Source of the DNA: Lingula anatina
Taxonomy: Eukaryota > Brachiopoda > Lingulata > Lingulida > Lingulidae
DNA: 28,599 bases
Assembly (NCBI RefSeq): GCF_001039355.2
Contig: NW_019773513.1
Span: 430,448-459,046, forward strand
Reading direction: 5' to 3'
Below, piece by piece: positions 10,701 through 20,766 of the stretch. The stretch's first letter is position 1. The number at the start of each line of letters is the position of its first letter. Both the position numbers and the translations under genes were made by a program. Under the pieces are notes generated by a model, which worked only from the letters and a program-made list of their open reading frames with translations, had not been told where the DNA came from and made no database searches.

Positions 10701-11459
10701 CTAGTATGATTAAAAAGGAAGGATGAAATTTCTAAAAACAGGTATTTGAATAACAGAATTTTTCTTTTTCTTGGTGTTAAATTTAGAAACAATTTTCCTT
10801 TTAGATTTAAAGAAAAGATCAACCAAGTGTCTAAAGAGACGGGAATGGATGCTGCCATCATTGCTGCCATCATCTCGCGAGAATCTCGTGGCGGTGCTGC
10901 TCTGGACTCCAATCACCATGGTGATAACGGGAACGGCTTTGGGTTGATGCAAATTGATAAAAGATTCCACACTACTCAGGGTGCTTGGAACAGTGCGGAA
11001 CATATCAAACAAGGAGTGGGGATTTTACAAGGAATGATCAATGGCGTCCGAGATTGCCACCCCTCATGGAGTGACGAACAAGTTCTAAAGGGCGGCATAT
11101 CCGCCTACAACGCGGGCGTGCGTAATGTCCGAAATTACGACCGAATGGATGTGGGAACAACGGGAGATGACTACGCTAATGACGTCATCGCACGTGCTCA
11201 ATACTTGAAGCAGAAAGGGTTCGATGACCCCAAGGATCAGAAGTGCCAAGGCGGCTCCAGGAGAAGGCGGGGCACCTGTCCTTACAGCTGGTTCAATCCC
11301 AATGAAACCAGACCGGTAACTTCAGGTTCGTCAGGGGGCGCTAGTAGCCGAGGCGGGTCCGGCTCAACAGGTGGCAGCAGCAGTCGAGGAAGCTCAAGTC
11401 GACACGAGCCAATCTTTACGCCAAGATGTGTGAGAGGGAGATGTACGCAGATCCCATAA
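7757..11459 (+). CDS. Goose-type lysozyme (secreted peptidoglycan muramidase), three exons
   Basis: Exons 7757-7811, 9904-10327 and 10805-11459 join in frame across GT-AG introns of 2092 and 477 bp to give 377 residues. Residues 1-18 are a signal peptide. About 95 residues of unrecognised sequence follow, with poly-Gly and poly-Gln stretches. The lysozyme domain runs from about 114 to 299. Catalytic Glu186 sits in IISRESRGG. Asp200 and Asp211 in the GNGFGLMQID region match the family's active-site aspartates, and the GGISAYNAG motif is intact. Family enzymes cleave the MurNAc-GlcNAc bond of bacterial cell walls. The usual length is about 185 residues; here both ends are extended, and the tail (300-377) is Ser/Gly/Arg-rich with RRRR and a final Cys pair. 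Two cysteines forming one disulfide in the goose enzyme are replaced (GASSKTA, GLTGVAA). An alternative first exon lies at 4914-4968. Confidence 0.9.
9224..9508. mobile_element. Foldback MITE-like element, copy 2 (lysozyme intron 1)
   Basis: This is the same element as at 6408-6714 but 22 bp shorter. The missing bases are on the left inner arm, directly after the TTTCTCACG segment, so the internal stem is broken on one side while the outer inverted repeats remain. Confidence 0.75.
9603..9903 (+). other. Unique 3' end of lysozyme intron 1 with acceptor
   Basis: AT-rich intron DNA not shared with the duplication. It ends in a long T tract followed by CGGCAG at 9898-9903, a strong polypyrimidine tract and acceptor. 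No other feature was seen. Confidence 0.7.
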
Positions 11460-12922
11460 AAAATTCAAAACAAAATCTTAAGAATATCTGGTTGACAATA
11501 TTAAGACACATACTTCCATTAAGTTTCCCTGTACATACATGTAGTATTAGAAGTTAGTGGATGTGTGCACTCCAAACGTTTATTATGTCGAGGTCAGCAC
11601 ATCATATTTTGTATAATGTGAATAGAATATATTTGTTATATAAATAATCTTACTTAAAAGTCTTTTTAATTTTAAAATTATACATATTTCCTCTGACATT
11701 GAACAAATACGGAATGAAGTTACAACTATGGGAATAATTAAAATAAAAAGATTTATTAATTTCATTTCATATCTACATATTGTACTAGTTATTGAAGATC
11801 TCTGTAGTGGTAACAATGAAATATAAAACCCATTCTGACGACAAAGATGTATAGAAATAAAATATCATTACGGAATGAACTGCCTACTAAATTATAATGC
11901 TAATACATCGACTGCTTAAAGTATATCGTCCGAGATAAGTTGATTTCTTAAGGGTGCCATATATATTGAAGGCGGTTATGTATTATGTGCGTACTCGACA
12001 ATAGAATTGTCACCCCCTAAATCAGAGTAATCAAAGTTATTAACCTGAAGAGGCGGAATATAAGCAATGTCAGAATATCAATACTGTTGAATTGTTCAGT
12101 CAGAACCGTTTCTATTGTGAAATTTGATGTTAATAAAATGATACCAGGAGCATATCATTCCACAGTCATTTATCTCCCCCAAAGTATTGGTTCAGTGGTG
12201 ATGACACTTCTATTGTCGAGTATGTGCATATCAAAATACAACATTAAACCAAATTGTGACGCCAAAGAAATATAAAAAAAAACTCATTACGTGATCAATT
12301 ACCTAACATTACATAGAATACTATACAACATATGCTATTATACATGGTTGGTAAAAGTTAAATCTTGAAACTATCTGTAGGTTGCTACATATTAACTGGG
12401 GAATATACATGTATATCGATATCGAGATACAAAATCCAGCTGCACGCATAATATATTTCTAAGGGTTCCAGTATTTCTGTTGTCTATTAAGAACTTCAAT
12501 TGTGCATGTTCCATATATGGCACTGTGCTGGAGATACTAACAGATTGGGATGAAAGTCTAAAAACATTTCTATTGTAATTTTCCTTAAGTATACAGTAAA
12601 AAAAAAACATTTAAACCTTTCAGCGTTTTATGCGTTTTCAATGTTTCAAAATATGTTCCGGTTTTACTAAATTAAAAGACAATATTTTGTGAAATACCGA
12701 AAAATATTACAAGACATGTTGAAAAGAAAACATTTCGCTATTGCTGAGAAGATTAAATAAAAGTAAAATAAAATGTTCTCAGTGACATTGAACTGAAGGG
12801 ACAAGTCAATTGGGTCTTTAAGGAGAGCACCATACAATTTAAAAATTTCATTCAAAGAAAAAATCCATTTAACCGTTCTGCGTTTAATTTGTGACCTTGA
12901 AAATATGCCTGGCTCTGCCAAA
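11460..12922. other. Intergenic region between lysozyme and gene A (converging 3' ends)
   Basis: The lysozyme (plus) and gene A (minus) end towards each other here, so both 3' UTRs must lie in this 1.46 kb. AATAAA on the plus strand at 11742-11747 is the first good polyadenylation signal for the lysozyme. A degenerate direct repeat is visible: 11826-11915 resembles 12239-12330. No gene was seen; the open frames are short and AT-biased. Confidence 0.5.
11742..11747 (+). terminator. Candidate polyadenylation signal of the lysozyme gene
   Basis: AATAAA lies 283 nt after the stop codon. It is a choice among several A-rich hexamers (another is near 11857), so the assignment is tentative. Confidence 0.35.
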
Positions 12923-14292
12923 TTAAAGACCAAAATCTCGTGGAATACCGTAAAAAATAGCAAGAAGGGTAGAAAAGAACACATATGTCAAAATTGCTGG
13001 CAAGAAGAAGAGGGTATTGCCAAAAGAGATGGTCTGGCAGCACCCACAGTTTGGTAAATCACCAGGCTTACATCCCAGGGGATCGACATTTGTTCCATTA
13101 ATGGCTTGATTGGTCACTACTAAGGCAGTCTGGTCAACAGTATCCGGGCAATCATAGACGTCAACTTGCATCGTAGCCCTCTCGTGGTCAGTCATGACGA
13201 CAGACACTTTGTAACCACATTCTTTGCGTATGTCATACTGAATGGTGTCGTCTGCTACTAAAGGGTAATAATCAGCTAAGGTCTTCATACCGTTGTGTAG
13301 GTTTACCTTGACGTCCGAGTATTTGGCTTCAAATGAAAATATTCTGGCGTTGTAGGCGTTTGGGGGTACCACGTGGAACAATATGATTACATAGAGGTCC
13401 GTCCCCTCGATATTGTATACAAATGATCCTTCAGGCTCCCCACTACTTCCGACTTGATCAAACTCGAGGACAGTGGCTTCTCCTGGGCCGATTCTCTCTG
13501 GTGGAATCACTTTCATTTTCGATGCCTTAGTATACACAACTGGATTCACCAAGGCTTTTGTGCCCAGGTAGTTACGTATGGTCACAATACAAGTGCGAGT
13601 AATGGCCGCCTGAAAGTGTGATTTTTGATATGTTATATTTGAAAAATAAAATGTATGTAGCTGGCATCAATTTACACAGGCGGATCCAGGATTTGGCTGG
13701 GATAAGACATCAAGAAAGTAAAACCTTGCACGGCCTCGGTGAGTTATCGCAGCTGCTGGTCCCCAAGCTGACTTTACCCAAAATTATTTTGTATAATATT
13801 TACAGTATAGAGAATGAATACATTTATGGGGCCTGTAAAATTAAACAAAGGATAATATAAACTTCGTGAACGTCTATATTAATTTATTGATGAAACACCT
13901 TTTCTCAATAAAAGTGAATGGGATTGGCATACAAAGTCTCAAAATAGAATAGACATGCAAAAATATATGATATCTGACTTTGTACCAAAAGAAAATTAAT
14001 TATAATCCAACAAATGTGGGATATTCAGATATCAATTTGTACAAGCACACACGCACGCACACACACATACACACACACGCAAATAAAGTTGGTTGATGCC
14101 TAAGTTTAGTACCCGGTATGTCCAAGGTTACATGGACTCATTTGACAACAACACAAAGATCTTTATTGACAAAATTATGTGCCAGTCTATCATTGTATTG
14201 ACACACTTTGATATATGTGGCTGCAAAAATTGTGATTAAATAGATTAGAATGACCTATTTAGCACCTGTACATGTAGCAGTAGATTTAGATC

Positions 14293-14331
<39 letters not shown>

Positions 14332-14458
14332 GGATGAGAGAGGGGGAGAGGGACATAATTAAAATAAATGTAAATGAAACTTCTGCTAGTCTGTTATCTT
14401 TTTCCTCTCTCTGTCTTTCCCACTCACTCTGTTTCTCTCTGCATGTGTGTGTTTGACT

Positions 14459-14497
<39 letters not shown>

Positions 14498-14662
14498 AAC
14501 TAATGGAAGAAGGTACATATAGTTGTGAATTTGAATTTAAAGAGTCGGCGTAGCCGAGTGTCTCATAATCTGAGATCTTCTTCGAGTCTTTTTTCCTTTT
14601 CTTTTTCTGTCTCTCTCTTTGAGGCTGACTGTCTGTATCACTGTTTGTGTGTCTTTCAACGC

Positions 14663-14708
<46 letters not shown>

Positions 14709-14989
14709 AAACCAATTACACTTACGGGCAAATTATTCAGTATGGTGTTGATAACGTCCAGTCCTAACTTTGCAACGGCAACCACCGCTCCGACAACTGC
14801 AACATCCCTCTCAACACGGGTCTCAGCATCTTCTATGAGCGGACTATATTCCAGTTCGGCTTCTCGTACAACCCGGTCAGAAGCGTCTTTGTCCACCGGG
14901 TCATCAGACGAAATGTGGTCAGCAGGGACTACACCAAGCAGGACGAAAAGCAGAAACAGAATGATCGTGGATTTAAACCTGAAATCCAT
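12923..14989 (-). CDS. Actinoporin-like protein, gene A (secreted, C-terminally anchored), two exons
   Basis: Exon 1 is 14989-14726 (88 codons) and exon 2 is 13609-12923. They join in phase 0 across a 1116-bp GT-AG intron to give 316 residues. Features in order are a signal peptide (1-23), an acidic propeptide ending R58-V-E-R61, an amphipathic helix (about 62-88), and an all-beta-like core. The core carries actinoporin-type landmarks: a P..RIGPGEATVL segment, the GTDLYVIILFHVVPPNAYNARIF strand pair, and a late CGYKVSVVMTDHERATMQV strand. Then come Cys242, Cys268 and the CGCC cluster (276-279), a sequon NGT (259), and a hydrophobic segment (about 286-308) with a short tail ending PRDFGL. Known family members bind membranes and form pores. 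Here the tryptophan-rich lipid-binding patch is absent and the protein has no Trp at all. The start was chosen because all three paralogues align from this Met. Family assignment is by eye. Confidence 0.72.
14295..14325. repeat. (GA)n microsatellite in gene A intron
   Basis: A perfect GA array of about 15 units, the first of three in this intron. In the sense of gene A it reads CT. Confidence 0.9.
14462..14494. repeat. (GA)n microsatellite in gene A intron
   Basis: A perfect GA array of about 16 units, second of three in the intron. The stretch between the arrays is also purine- or pyrimidine-biased. Confidence 0.9.
14551..14589 (+). other. tRNA-like A-box/B-box pair, possible SINE-head relic
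   Basis: TAGCCGAGTG at 14551-14560 resembles the A box of class-II (Leu/Ser) tRNAs. CTTCGAGTCT near 14580-14589 resembles a B box, and a T-rich stretch follows. The spacing is shorter than in a functional tRNA and no acceptor stem pairs, so this is at most a decayed tRNA-derived repeat. Confidence 0.2.
14665..14705. repeat. (GA)n microsatellite next to the gene A 5' splice site
   Basis: A GA array of about 20 units whose nearest end is 20 nt inside the intron from the exon-1 donor (14725/14726). In the transcript it is a CU-rich tract. Genes B and C have a CT tract at the equivalent place. Confidence 0.9.
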
Positions 14990-15430
14990 ACTGGAATGTA
15001 TGTTTAAGCCACGTCCTACTTTCGCTTTGTCAAGGTTACAGTGCACGGCTTGCCTGGATTTAAAGATCGATATACATTGTACATGTACGTGAATAAGTGA
15101 CTCACTATAAAGGCCTACTCCCTGCTGTTGTGCCAATACCTGTATGACCCTAATGTAAGTTTGATCACAGAGGGTGTGCACACAAGCGTGCTATTCTGAG
15201 AACTGCTTTGTCATAAATTCTTTGAAGTCAAACATTTAAGAAAAGTTTCTATTGCGATTATTAGTGCATGAAATGATGTGCCCCTTTTCAGATCAACAAC
15301 GGAATGTATTGCAATAACTGCTTCTTCATGATGCTACTTATATAAAAAAAGTGCAACAGTATAATTGTTATACCATTGGTTCATCTGGTATGTCTCAAAA
15401 GCAGTGTAACACAAACTTCAAACGCTCCTT
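14990..15430 (-). promoter_or_regulatory. Conserved 5' flank of gene A
   Basis: Blocks of this flank are shared with the pseudogene flank (16629-17165); the farthest is a stretch around 15392-15417 that recurs almost exactly near 17130-17156. Other blocks are shared with the 5' flanks of B and C: a GAAAGTA-type box about 25-60 nt upstream of the ATG, and a TTATGACAAAG block at about 15209-15219. Conservation across paralogues marks it as duplicated promoter DNA. No TATA box was identified with confidence. Confidence 0.45.
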
Positions 15431-16511
15431 ACTTTCTTTGTAAAATCAAAAAGTGAACTCAGCAAACTGAAAATTAACCTGCGTTTATTCGAGCACTCTT
15501 AAACTCTCGCCAACTAAAGCTGCTAGAGGGTAATTAATTAATTACCATTTAGCAGCTTCAGTAGGCGTGCCAGACATCTTTGCCGCTTAAGCTGAAAGCA
15601 ATTTAACGAGAAAACCCTCTGAGATGGATCGATCCTGTTAGATCGATCTAGGTATGGGAACCCGGTCATAAAGTACGCATATGCAAATACGCCATCTACA
15701 GGTTGGTGTCATAATAGCCTTTGAAGTGTTTTGAATTAAAATTTTAACTGTGATAAGAAACAAAAAGTATGATAGTATCAAATTAACCATTTGTCAGCGT
15801 TAAGTATCCTAGGTACTAGATTTTGGTATTGCCAGCTCGATCTTGATTTCATGTATAACCCACATCAGCATTACTGACTCCAGCGGCATGCTGGGGGAGC
15901 GTTCGGCAAAAGTTTGACTGGGGCGCTTCCATATTTGGAAGTCACATGTCTCGTACGTTACAGCTGTGTCCCGCCTGGAGCTGCTCTCGCCTTGAGCTGA
16001 CGTCATCTCGTGGAGACGAGACAAAGAACAAAGACCAAAGAAGCAAAGTTTCTGACGCGGAGTTTGAATTTTGAACTAAGAATACCTTGCAATGGAAAAA
16101 TCAGTGTCACAACCCAAGCACCTTTCTGCTTTAAAAACTGATTTTTGGTGTAGCCATTGCACAGTACTTATAGTGGTATCGGACATACAGTGTAGCTGTC
16201 AACTTGGCACATGTGTACTGTGTTTATATCTTCAAGAGCTAATGTTTATTGATAAGCAATAAAATACAAAAACACATGGAATGTCTTTTTCTTTTAAAAG
16301 TATATTATTCATTTTTCAATTAAAATCTTAAATACAGAAAACAAAAATTAAATTAAGCAAAATTAAATCTGATTCACTTTTTATTTTGGACTCATGGCAT
16401 TCAACTGCGGATAAACTGCAAAGCAGTTCCTTTGGTTGACAGATACTCAAAATTGCCGCTATTCTTCAGGGCCACTGTAAAGTCAATACATGAAAAGGTA
16501 TAGTGAGCAAT
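15431..16511. other. Intergenic region, no gene seen
   Basis: It contains a 42-bp near-perfect palindrome (15517-15558) and a palindromic CRE-type octamer TGACGTCA (15998-16005). A minus-strand open frame of 71 codons (15809-16024) is unlike any family I know and has no supporting splice or start context. Confidence 0.5.
15517..15558. repeat. 42-bp near-perfect palindrome
   Basis: The arms AAGCTGCTA and TAGCAGCTT enclose a symmetrical core made of overlapping TAATTA motifs. Nineteen of the 21 base pairs match. It could fold as a hairpin or act as paired homeodomain-type sites; neither is shown. Confidence 0.85.
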
Positions 16512-16628
16512 CTAGGGTAGCGTAAAACGGTCCTCCGGGTCGTCAGACGAAATGTCTTCAGCAAGGGTTATACCAAGCAGGACGAAAAGCAGAAATAACA
16601 TGACCGTGGACATAATTCTGAAATCCAT
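16512..16628 (-). pseudogene. Truncated actinoporin-like exon 1 (signal peptide only)
   Basis: The 38-codon frame starts MDFRIMSTVMLFLLFVLLG, clearly homologous to the start of gene A, and continues through an SSDDP motif at the same place. The homology then stops and the frame ends at a TAG. The propeptide cleavage site, the helix, the splice donor and exon 2 are all missing here. The 5' flank up to about 17165 is also duplicated from the gene A type. This is a broken duplicate of the promoter and signal-peptide part. It could still be transcribed to give a very short secreted peptide, but nothing shows that it is. Confidence 0.7.
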
Positions 16629-17165
16629 GGACATGTTTGAATACATGTAGGTGTTTAGCAGATGTATGTCTAAACCGCCATTTTCTTTCTGTTTGGGAAA
16701 TTTGCAGCACACAGCACGCCTAAATATAGGAATCGATAAACACTTTTCACAGTAGGTGACCCCTTTATCAAGAGCAAACATGTCAAGATAAGGATTACAA
16801 ACGCGCAACTTTCTGTTTCGATCTTCGTGATAAGTAGGGGATTTTTATGAAAATGTATTTATGGGGTAAAATAATTGATCACATCATTTTGTAAAGTGAC
16901 CGTAGCGTCGACAGGGAGTCTAAATGAAATTATTTAGCATCTTAAAGTAACTTTATTACTTTATTAAAAGGACTTGACGGGGGGAGGGGGGGAGGGGGGG
17001 CAACTTACCCCGGGGTCCAACTAGCCCCGGTCTCCCCTACATGTGTACCTTTTTTATTCTTACTGACACTACGCGATGATACTTCTACCATCAAACTTTT
17101 CAGCATTGTTAAACGATCAGTTGGTCTAGTATGTCTCAAAAGCAGTGTAACACAAATATACGACC
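16629..17165 (-). repeat. Duplicated 5' flank of the truncated exon-1 copy
   Basis: Homologous in blocks to 14990-15425 upstream of gene A, including a segment shared almost exactly near its distal end. It contains a G-rich insertion at 16979-17000. Confidence 0.55.
16979..17000 (+). repeat. G-rich tract with three runs of six to seven G
   Basis: Long G runs separated by single A residues. It has strong potential to form a G-quadruplex on the plus strand, the non-template strand being opposite for the minus-strand genes. It is also a likely sequencing trouble spot. Confidence 0.8.
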
Positions 17166-18927
17166 CTTTGCCCTTTTCAAAGGTCAAAAATATTACATGA
17201 TTTTAACTAATTTTTAGATATATCTCTGTCTTAATTCATAATATTATTCTTTACTGTTCCAAACGAGGAGAGATGCACATAATTAATCTGTGGTCCTGAT
17301 AGAGGGTATGCTAGATATGTTTCTTTGCAAAATTAAATATATCTCACATATCTACCCTGCGTCTGCTTTTTAAAAGCATTTTATATTGCGTTTCACGTGG
17401 TATGAAGTTTGCTTATAAATTGTACTACACATAGTGTTGAGTAAACATATTTAGCTCTTTAAGAAATACTATTTCGAAAAAAATCACTCTATTGATTTTC
17501 TAAACTAGTTACAATAATTGCATATGGTGACTTCAAACACAAACCTGACATTTAATATGGAATATTTTTCCAGTCTAATTTTCTTTGATGTTTCCCTACT
17601 TTCCTGTATTTTAAATGAAAACAAGGATTTAAAATATCGTGTTAAAATACCTTTAAATTTGTAATTGTGACATCAGTTTTTTTATATAAATTGAATTCAC
17701 ATAATTAATCAAACAAAAATATTTGGCCGATACAACAACCATTAAAAGCATTATAACAATGTCCATTTTTTCCAAATTATCATCTGGGAAAGAGTTATTT
17801 GCCTAACAAATGACGCACAAGTTCAATAGTAACTATGGGCGTATCTCTGTCAGCTCTGGAGATACAGGCGTACCCCGGTATAAGGACCAGAACATTTGGA
17901 ATATTCAGTTCATGGTGAAAAGTAGGCCAGTCAATTTCAAGGTCACAGTAAGATTGCCAAATGGTTGAAATAACCAAAAGGTTATTTTGACTGGATACAT
18001 GTTAACATACATGTACTACGCATTAAATCCCCACTGCGTTGGGGTATTTTATGCCAGTAAGCAAACAGAAGAAATGGCCACCTAACGCCCAAATACAGAG
18101 GAAACAAAAATTGATTCATATTTTAAATCTTCCGGAGAATATTACAAAATGCTCAGCTGTTAATGATCTGCCCTGCTATAACTGCCGTTTTTGTCGTAAA
18201 ACCGAATATATTATATTTCTATGAGTTATTCACTATGTTTTTATTGTGAAATATAGACCTCATACGAAGAGATATTATCCCTTTGACTGAATTACAAAAT
18301 GTATTAATAGACCGTGAAAACAAGGAAAATAGAAGCAGGGAGGAAGAGCTAACGCTACCTTTTCGATACACGATTTTGTTTAAATCCCTTTAATCAGCTG
18401 ATTACTGGAAACCCGAAACGGACAAATAAAATTGCGATCTATACGCCTGTCGTTGGGTTGTATACTCCCTACCAAAAGTGTCACCTCTAACGCAATGCTT
18501 AAAGTGATACAGAAAATCATCTTACTTTTTCAAATTCTAAAGGGATTTTTTTACACACCAAATGATCGATTTTCCAACCAATGAATAAACTAACCGTAGT
18601 AAAAAAAATAATTTATTTTGATGGGGAATAAAATTAAGTTGCTCATTGATGGATACAGGCGAATTTCAATAGCAGTCATGGTAAGAGAGAGATTTAGAAC
18701 TCAAAAACCGGCTATAGATCGTGATTATTTCACCAGGGTTGGATAGTACGTATCTTAATGATATGAATTAAAGGAGAGGTGTTCAAGAAGAAATGTATTT
18801 GGTTATATAACGACTTAACACGCATTGTATAAAAAACCGCGTGTGCTTTTAGACCCGCCTCTTGGTAGATGTACATCTATGGTTGAGTTATATGGGCTAG
18901 TGCTAGTTTTGTGCATTGCAGTCTCTG

Positions 18928-19176
18928 TTAAAGGGATAATAACTCTTCGTATGAGATCTGAGCTTGTCTTTGGACCACGTGACCTCCATTGATGGCTATA
19001 CTCTGTTAAAATCTCTTAAGAGATTTTAACAAAAAACCAAACTTTTTAGAAAAAAACCAGGGACTAACTTTGCATGTAAAAATGTATTCATTAACCATTG
19101 GTAAGTATGGGAAAATTGTTGTTTACTCCAGGAAAATTCATTTTTTGGCCGAAACGAAGAGTTATTATCCCTTTAA
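18928..19176. mobile_element. MITE-like element with 18-bp terminal inverted repeats and TTAA ends
   Basis: AGGGATAATAACTCTTCG at 18932-18949 is matched by its exact complement at 19155-19172. Both are flanked outside by TTAA, which could be a TTAA target duplication (piggyBac-like) or a TA duplication next to symmetrical ends. Inside is a perfect 28-bp palindrome at 19004-19031. Partial relatives occur at 18256-18286 (one end) and 23952-24064 (right half). Confidence 0.7.
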
Positions 19177-19298
19177 GTCATTACAATCTCATGAAAGTCT
19201 CTGTTAATGAGTTCAAGTCTACATTATCTACCCGCATTCACATGTGACCATGAATTAATATGCTCAATGAAAAATTACAAAGATGAAACATTGGGCTC

Positions 19299-19431
19299 CG
19301 CAACTCGAAAGCATCGCGTATTGCGAATAGCGATATCACATAGAGGCTACAATGTATTATTATGGGACGAGTATGGGCAAGTTATGGAGTAGAGACGCTT
19401 GCGGGCAATGCACTATGCTTTCGAGTTACGG
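19299..19431. repeat. Small foldback element with arms of about 27 bp
   Basis: The arms at 19299-19325 and 19405-19431 share the CGYAACTCGAAAGCAT core in opposite orientation, separated by about 80 bp. It lies just inside the right end of the 1.1-kb inverted-repeat segment. Confidence 0.6.
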
Positions 19432-20033
19432 GGGCCATCTACGGTAGCGTTAGCTCTTCCTCCCTTTCTCTATTTTCGAGTTTCTGTAAGTATCGTACAG
19501 GTTAATAGTACCTTGATACTTGAAATGATACTTGTTCGATAAATATGGCCGACCACACTTCAAAAGAGATGCCGCCGATTCCCGATGGCCTCCCCGCTTC
19601 CACACGCGGAGCACAACACGGACGAATTTCACCTGCATTTTGTCGACTGCAGCTGCCCAGATTATACGGAAATAGAAATAAATAATAATAATCATAAACG
19701 ATCTCATGCAATACAATTATTATCAAAATTTGCTTTAGTTTTTTTCAAAAGTGGGTAAAATTCATGGTCTCGGATTGCGAGTTGGACACTTCAGGTTAGT
19801 ATCCAAACGAGGAAAATCTTTAGCTATTGTTGTCCATTATAAAAGCACATCTTGAGAGTTTGGAAACTCGAATCACAATCCGCCTAATATATCCACGCTT
19901 TGTGCGCGTTGGGATTACCGATGCTGGTGGAGATCATAGAAAAGAAAAAAAATTCCCTTCAACTTTGAAGTTCCCAAAGATAATTATCGACATTGAATGT
20001 AGTTCAGCCGAAAAAAGAAAAACCTGTTCAAAA

Positions 20034-20068
20034 AAATAATAATAATAATAATAAAAATGAAAGTAAAA

Positions 20069-20103
<35 letters not shown>

Positions 20104-20123
20104 AGACCTGGAATAATGACAAA

Positions 20124-20162
<39 letters not shown>

Positions 20163-20182
20163 AGATCTGGAATAATGACAAA
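20034..20182. repeat. Compound (AAT)n / (AAAT)n microsatellite with two 57-bp units
   Basis: An AAT array is followed by two copies of a unit that consists of an AAAT array plus the linker AGAYCTGGAATAATGAC. The two linkers differ by one base. The long Ile/Phe/Tyr/Leu frames on the minus strand are repeat artefacts. Confidence 0.9.
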
Positions 20183-20766
20183 TATAGAAGCTAAAACAGT
20201 TTTTAATTTGCATTTAGTATTATTTTTTCAAAACTGATAGGCTTGCGTTTACAGATATTGATTTATACCTTAAATTCTATGACATTTGAACTGGAATGAT
20301 CAAAATAACAAAAATGAAGAAAAAAGAAAAAGATTGTCAATTTTACTCTAGTTAAAATAATCTTTCAATGATTTTCTTAAATGTGCCATATTTTAGTCTA
20401 AAATGTACAACCTGGCGTTCCAATATTATGCAGTGTTTATTACACGTCGTAAAATTCTTTCCTACTGTTTGCAATACTAGTAGTCTAAAATTAGAGCATA
20501 ACAATGTGTTCCGTGTCACTGTCTGGATAGAGTAACAATTATAATTTAGTCAACTCAGCTCTATGTCCGAAGCTTAAAGCACACTGCAATTTGAAAATTA
20601 CCGTAATAACATAACATATCGTCAAAGCATGAATGAGTGTCCCATGCCGTTGCTCTGGAGGAACAAATTCAACTGTAGACCTATCTATATGGCAAGCTCA
20701 CTGCATATGAAAATAACCTTCAAGGAGAAAATTACATTTAATCATTCTGCGCTTTCCTTGTAAGTT

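Larger units (their letters stand above)
18338..19464. mobile_element. Segment of 1.1 kb bounded by an exact 22-bp inverted repeat
   Basis: Positions 18338-18359 are the exact reverse complement of 19443-19464, and weaker matching continues outward for about 10 bp. Nothing inside is recognisably a transposase. It may be a non-autonomous transposon into which the 249-bp element at 18928 inserted, or two unrelated copies of a short repeat in opposite orientation. Confidence 0.4.
17166..20766. other. Gene-free, transposon-rich interval between the pseudogene and gene B
   Basis: AT-rich DNA holding several foldback or terminal-inverted-repeat structures (18265-18286, 18338-19464, 18928-19176, 19299-19431) and a compound AAAT/AAT array (20034-20182). 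No open frame resembles a transposase. A GC-richer patch at 19545-19685 has a short plus-strand frame of 46 codons beginning MADHTSKEMPP, and overlapping minus frames. It may be a decayed exon or element but is not supportable as a gene. Confidence 0.5.

Noticed and set aside
14619-15092. Plus-strand open frame of 157 codons
   Set aside because: It is the antisense of gene A exon 1 and its GA array. The Ser/Thr/Arg-rich translation is what antisense of this exon gives.
14537-15181. Minus-strand open frame of 214 codons read as one exon
   Set aside because: Only its middle part (14989-14726) is real exon 1. The beginning is 5' UTR and the end reads through the donor into the CT array.
15809-16024. 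Minus-strand frame of 71 codons
   Set aside because: No family resemblance, no signal peptide, and no neighbouring exon that joins it.
18039-18224. Plus-strand frame with a CYNCRFC motif, possible zinc finger
   Set aside because: A single short frame in AT-rich DNA with no domain spacing or neighbouring exon to support it.
19545-19685. Plus-strand frame of 46 codons starting MADHTSKEMPP in a GC-richer patch
   Set aside because: It is short, ends inside an AAT array, has no splice donor, and competing minus frames are equally open. It may be an exon relic, but it cannot be supported.
20034-20182. Direct repeats with spacers considered as a CRISPR array
   Set aside because: The spaced units are microsatellites with an almost identical linker, in an animal genome. 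There are no unique spacers.
19934-20213. Minus-strand frames rich in Ile, Tyr, Leu and Phe
   Set aside because: These are translations of AAAT and AAT arrays, not membrane proteins.
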